Shown one piece after another: positions 59,520 through 64,000 of a stretch of 64,000 nt of DNA. Made by a program: the position numbers and the translations under genes. A model generated the notes under the pieces. The model had not been told where the DNA came from. It saw nothing but the letters and a program-made list of their open reading frames with translations, and ran no database searches. This stretch comes from Riptortus pedestris (lineage: Eukaryota; Arthropoda; Insecta; Hemiptera; Alydidae), in assembly GCA_019009955.1 (NCBI GenBank), contig CM032233.1, positions 122,514,501 through 122,578,500 of the forward strand, written 5' to 3'. Positions within the stretch are counted from its first letter, which is position 1. The number at the start of each line of letters is the position of its first letter.

Positions 59520-60010
59520 ATTGTTTATGTAACATGAGTAGAAGTGGGGGTTTGCTGAAGGCTGAAAACTGAAAAATGCAAATATCTCGGTTAATATTCA
59601 AGATAGAGAACAAAGGTATATAACAATATTTATAGTACATTTACTTTGGAATAGGATTGGTTCTATACAACTTCTTGGCCCGACGTATAGTAACGGAGAT
59701 ATATCGAATTTTTAGAAATCCCCCCTCTAAAGCCCCCCCCCCTCCCAATTGTCCGATTTCAGCCATTAATGAACTTCATGTGTCATTTTACATAAAACGT
59801 TTAAATATCGAGTTTGGTAACGATCAAACAAAAATTGCGACCGCTAGAGCGTTAACAGACAAATATATATATATAAAAAATATAAAATATTATATATTAT
59901 ATAATTTATATATCATATATATATATACTATATATATATAATTTTGAATAACGGACCTCAACATTTTTCGTCATCCTTGGGTAGGATCGATTGATTTCAC
60001 TTAAGGGAAA
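59520..60010 (+). repeat. Repeat R copy with (TA)n
   Basis: Conserved interior in forward orientation ('aatatctcggttaatattca', 'aacggagatatatcgaattt', C-rich run near 59735), TA tract 59863-59940, then a scrambled 3' end with the palindrome remnant near 59995-60010. Confidence 0.7.
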
Positions 60011-60123
60011 TCAGATATCTATGAGGCCTCGTTCGTCATGACGCGACTTCCGAAAAAATTTCCTCAAATACCCATCGATTACTTCCCAGGGATGACGGGG
60101 GGAATCGATGGTCCGTTCCAAAT

Positions 60124-60155
<32 letters not shown>

Positions 60156-60420
60156 ATATATATATAATATATATATATTTATGTTAATGCTCTAGCGGTC
60201 ACATATTTTTTAGTCGTACCGTTAAAAAAAACCAAACTCGTTATTTAATCGTTTTATGTTAAAAAGAGAGATCAAATTCGTTGATGGCAGAAATTGGACC
60301 AGGTGTGATAGGGGGGGGGGGTGGGGTTTAGAGGAAGGAATAACCGTAAATTAAAAAATATCTCCTTTATTATAAGTCGGAATCGAAAAAGTGAATAAGA
60401 CCAATCTCATTGCACAAATT
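60011..60420 (-). repeat. Repeat R copy with (TA)n, heavily altered
   Basis: Reverse orientation with TA tract 60125-60175. It contains many small insertions relative to every other copy (for example 'gtcgtaccgttaaaaaaaacc' where others read 'gatcgttacc'). Confidence 0.6.
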
Positions 60421-61270
60421 TAATGTACTATAATTTTTTATTATTCTTGTTTTTTTTTTTCAGTATCTTGATTATTATACGTGGTATTGACTTTTTTTTG
60501 TTTTCTGTCCTTTTAGTAAATTCCCCACTCCAAATCCTGCCATATTAAAAATAAGCTGTAATATCGCGAACCACTTCATTCTATACTTAAATACCAAATA
60601 TGGTTTTCATTGAACTTTTACTTACCCCCCCATAAAAACATACTCACCAATTAAAACATGATTAAAACTATCTTTACTCCAACAAGGTTTAAACAATTAA
60701 CACACCCAACCACTCACTCAAAACCAATAAATCTTAAACCCCTCCACCCCCCCACCTCAAATAACAATCATCCATAACTGACTTCCAACTTCCATTATTT
60801 TTAAATGATTTCCATCAACTCCCCAAACACACATTCCTAACAAATCTTCTTACCCCCCCCCTCACCCATCCAACTCTCCCCCCACCAATAAACCCCCCTA
60901 ATAAAAACAATCCCCCCAAATAAAAATATCATTCTATGCACTTTATATAAAATATCACTTATTCCAACAAATTTAATAATCAACACCCCCCCCTTACCCA
61001 GTCCCTCCTCACTTTCTAAATTTTCCTTCTACACCTTTACTCACACCCCCCCCCTGCCGTGACGGGACCCCATCCCCTTTCAAAAAAGTTTCCAGGTTCC
61101 CTAAATCTTAATCCCCCCCTCGCCCATCCGTTTCCACACCCTCATACATCCCCCTAGCCTACCAGGTCTGATAATGGAGTTTTATACCCCTAGTTTCAGA
61201 CATGCGCCCCTAACTTTCCCCCTGCATCTCCTTTGATTCACTTGGTACGCAACCCAGTCCCACTTAATAT
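60421..61270. other. C-rich low-complexity stretch
   Basis: Many runs of 6-10 C separated by A/T-rich words; no open frames of interest. It may be poorly resolved sequence or strongly decayed repeat. Confidence 0.5.
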
Positions 61271-61389
61271 ATATATAAATATATATATATATATATTTCA
61301 TTCATATATATTAATATTTATATAGATAGGTGTTGATATATACAGTTAGATTGAATGTGTAGCCATACTGGGGAAAGAACAAAACTTGT

Positions 61390-62085
61390 TTTAGCAAATT
61401 CCCCTTAAGGAACATTCGAAACCAAAATTCGAAATAACTCCGTTACTATACGTCGGACCAAAATGTTGTATAGAACCAATCTTATTGCAAAGTAAATGCA
61501 CTATAAATATAGATATATACATTTATTCCTTATCTTGAATATTAACCGAGTTAGTTGCATTTTTCAGTTTTCAGCCTTCTGCAAACCCCCACTTCTACTC
61601 ATGTTAAATAAACAATACTCGGTTATGTAATAAACCACATCATTCGAAGTTCTAGTAACTCTACAGCACACCCCTCTCCCGCATTTCCAAGACGAACCTT
61701 TTATTATACGACGATACATGCAAAAATGTTCTAGGTCAACCTCCCCCCCTTCCTCTACGTTTCCCCCCCCCCTTGGCCCACTCACTTACATCCCCTTTGA
61801 GATGATTGAGGATACCAAAACTCCCTATTCTGATTCTTTATAAATTACAGCACTAGATATAATAACTAGTTTTCAATCAAATTAATATGTTATATTCATA
61901 TATATTACATTAATTGTTTTTCTTTCCGGTAAGAAGTTGGCAGATTTGTTTGTTTACATTTCAGATGCTTCCCTTCGGAATGTTTCTTATAATCGTTTAT
62001 ATTTATTCACTTAGTATTCACGGTGGTGTTGTGTTTCTCGGCTTGTAGTTTTTTTCTATTGTTATTAACTTCGCGTTTTACGGCC
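61390..62085 (-). repeat. Repeat R long variant
   Basis: Altered palindrome near 61394-61412, interior 'taactccgttactatacgtc' to 'ttaaccgagttagttgcatt', then the long-variant segment inverted to 59.1-59.35 kb. The 5' terminus is missing. Confidence 0.65.
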
Positions 62086-62680
62086 AGCAATACTTATACA
62101 TTTTCATCTTTATCAAAGAAAAATTACAATTTTTACATTCAGTTAATTTCTAATGCGTTCTTTTTCATACTATATCTTATTATTATTATTCCCATGCCTA
62201 TTTTTTATGATGTATAGTTATATGCTTCATTAGCATTGCCAAATTTCTTTTTTCTAAAACACCAACTTGTATACAACGAAGAAAAAACATATCTATTCCA
62301 CTAAACTCTCTTCAATATTGTTTGTATTTACAATATGTGATGATTGAGAAGAGTTGGTTAACCAATGTTTATATTCTTTCAAAGGGAAAACAGCTTTCCA
62401 GAAGTCACCCATCTAATAGACAAAGCCAAATGTAGCTCCGAGATATAAAGGTGACCGTAGTAATGACCATGAACTTCCATACTTTGCCATTCCGAAAGAA
62501 AATTGGACTCATCTTTAATTTAAGGTTTGTTACTACATTTGAAGTTCAAGGCTGAAAACCACTAGTCATGATTAACCAGTTCTTTAAAGACGAGGCTATC
62601 GCTCGATCTTATTTAATGTCAAAGGTTAACTTGCTGAGACCGACATAGATTTCGAATGTTGTGGACGCTTCGTCCTCCTT
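62086..62680. other. AT-rich stretch without recognised gene
   Basis: Nothing recognised; the short plus-strand frame at 62023-62217 is low-complexity Ser/Phe. Confidence 0.5.
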
Positions 62681-62683
62681 GTT

Positions 62684-63883
62684 AGCAGATTTCCCTTAAG
62701 AGAAATAAGCTATTGAGGTCGTACTCATGACGCGATTTTTGAAACATTTCCTCAAATGTCCACCGATCCTACCCAGGAGTTGACGAAAATGAGGTCCGTT
62801 CAAAACTATATAAACTCAACCGCAAAAAAAACCGGACACTTAGATTTAGTCTTATAATTTTGTTAATTACTTAATATATATGTATATTAATCTTTTTTAA
62901 TTAAAATAATTGGTTAATCTATAGGTTAGTTAAACAAAATCTGCCAAAAGTGAATAATTTTTATTGATTATTTACAAAAAAATACAAAATAAAAAAAATA
63001 AATTAACACATTTAAAAAAAAAATTATACTTCATTTTTATTACAGTGAATGGTAGACTTCACTACCCCGAGCGTTTCGGCAATGTAACTTAAGCTCCGGC
63101 CTTCCATCTAAGTTTGAAAGACCCATTATTCTGGACCAAAATAAAAATAAAACATTAATTAAAGAAAATGCTTGGTTAATAATTAAAGATGTTTAAATGT
63201 GCGAAAAACTACTTACAGTTTAGAATAGATCAACTTCACGACAAATAAATCTAATCTGAGTTTTATCTAATTGTTTACTAATCCTGAAGGGATTAGTTCA
63301 ATAGTCTTAGAGTCTACATTCTCTGTAACTAGAATACCCACATAAAGAAACACATTGCTGAAAGTTAGCTTTTAATACGACAAATATGAAGTGTCCGGTT
63401 ATTTTTGCTGTTGAGTGTGTATATATGACTGTTAACGCTCTAGCGGTCGTAAGATTTGTTTAAACGTTACCAAACTCGGTATTTAATCGTTTTATGTAAA
63501 AAGAAAGATCGAGTTCGTTAATGGCTGAAATCGGACAAGTGGGAGTGGAGTTAAGAGGGGGGAGGGATATCAAAAATTCGAAAATCCCCGTTATAGAACC
63601 AATCTGGTTGAAAATGTAATGTGCTATTAATGTTGTTATGTACGTTTTTGCTCTATCTTGATTATTAGCCGAGAAATTTACATTTTTTTAGTTTTTGATC
63701 TTCAGCAAACCACCACACCTGCTCATGTCATATTGACAGTAAGGTGTTATATTATGTAGCACATTATTTGAAGCCTAAATACCAAATATTGTAATCATTG
63801 AAATTTTAAGTTTTGAGGTAAATGCAAATACGTGACGTACGTGGGAAATCTGCTTTGTAAACGCAGCCCCTGCGTGACAGACT
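62684..63883 (-). mobile_element. Full-length repeat R interrupted by a Tc1/mariner-type MITE
   Basis: Reverse orientation from agcagatttcccttaag to gcgtgacagac. Without the 609-bp insertion and the duplicated TA it is about 590 bp, the same length as 24453-25042. Flanks are gtt on the left and ttt on the right. Confidence 0.8.
62811..63419. mobile_element. Tc1/mariner-type MITE, 609 bp, TA target
   Basis: TA at 62809-62810 and 63420-63421. Terminal inverted repeats: actcaaccgcaaaaaaaacc then ggacactt on the left, and as RC actcaacagcaaaaataacc then ggacactt on the right, 26 of 28 matching. No transposase ORF. Confidence 0.85.
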
Positions 63884-64000
63884 TTCTAGATAAATACAGC
63901 CTTGCCATGGATGAAATTGGATGGTGCATTCTGGATTTTTGCATCTCTGTTACTGAAGGCTGAATACAGAAAGTACAAACAACTTGCTTAATAGTGGAGT

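Overview
The window is AT-rich animal genomic DNA, almost certainly from an insect with a large, repeat-filled genome. The main evidence is a multi-exon GPI-anchored GDNF-receptor-like gene (Gfrl type) with GT-AG introns in matching phases, surrounded by interspersed repeats of eukaryotic type. I cannot name the order or species from sequence alone. No rRNA gene, true tRNA gene, CRISPR array or bacterial operon is visible.

Layout. 1-12.2 kb is a repeat nest: many copies of one ~590-bp interspersed family (here called repeat R) with hairpin-bearing ends and an internal (TA)n tract, a ~4.6-kb fold-back structure (2.43-7.0 kb), a hairpin MITE (8.02-8.65 kb), a small palindromic MITE (8.86-9.05 kb) and a 765-bp piggyBac-type MITE with TTAA ends (9.25-10.02 kb). 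12.3-16.3 kb is a ~4-kb minisatellite with a 54-bp, later 53-bp, unit that grew inside a repeat R copy. 18.06-18.5 kb is a decayed LTR-retrotransposon gag, 19.28-19.66 kb a SINE, and 19.85-20.27 kb an LTR-like or 5'-UTR-like stretch.

20.37-32.48 kb (+) holds the 3' part of Gfrl: eight coding exons ending in a hydrophobic GPI-signal-like tail. Its introns carry repeat R copies, antisense retroelement relics and several minisatellites. Two of the gene's exon-intron junctions have been tandemly duplicated: the exon 2 acceptor (two dead copies) and the exon 5 donor (21 extra copies).

32.5-42.9 kb is AT-rich DNA in which I see no gene. 42.9-47.2 kb contains a SINE with a 5S-rRNA-like head, a (TA)n tract, a hAT-type MITE with an 8-bp target duplication and a dead LINE reverse transcriptase. 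47.40-51.88 kb (-) is the long last exon of an unrecognised gene, coding for an extreme Pro-Thr-Lys octapeptide-repeat protein with flanking Cys-rich segments. 52.3-64 kb is again dense repeat R territory, with a second hairpin MITE copy, a GT/GGGA/GA microsatellite and a Tc1/mariner-type MITE nested inside a repeat R copy.

There is no pathway-like gene cluster. The unusual content is how repeats seed microsatellites, minisatellites and duplicated splice sites in and around two extracellular-protein genes.
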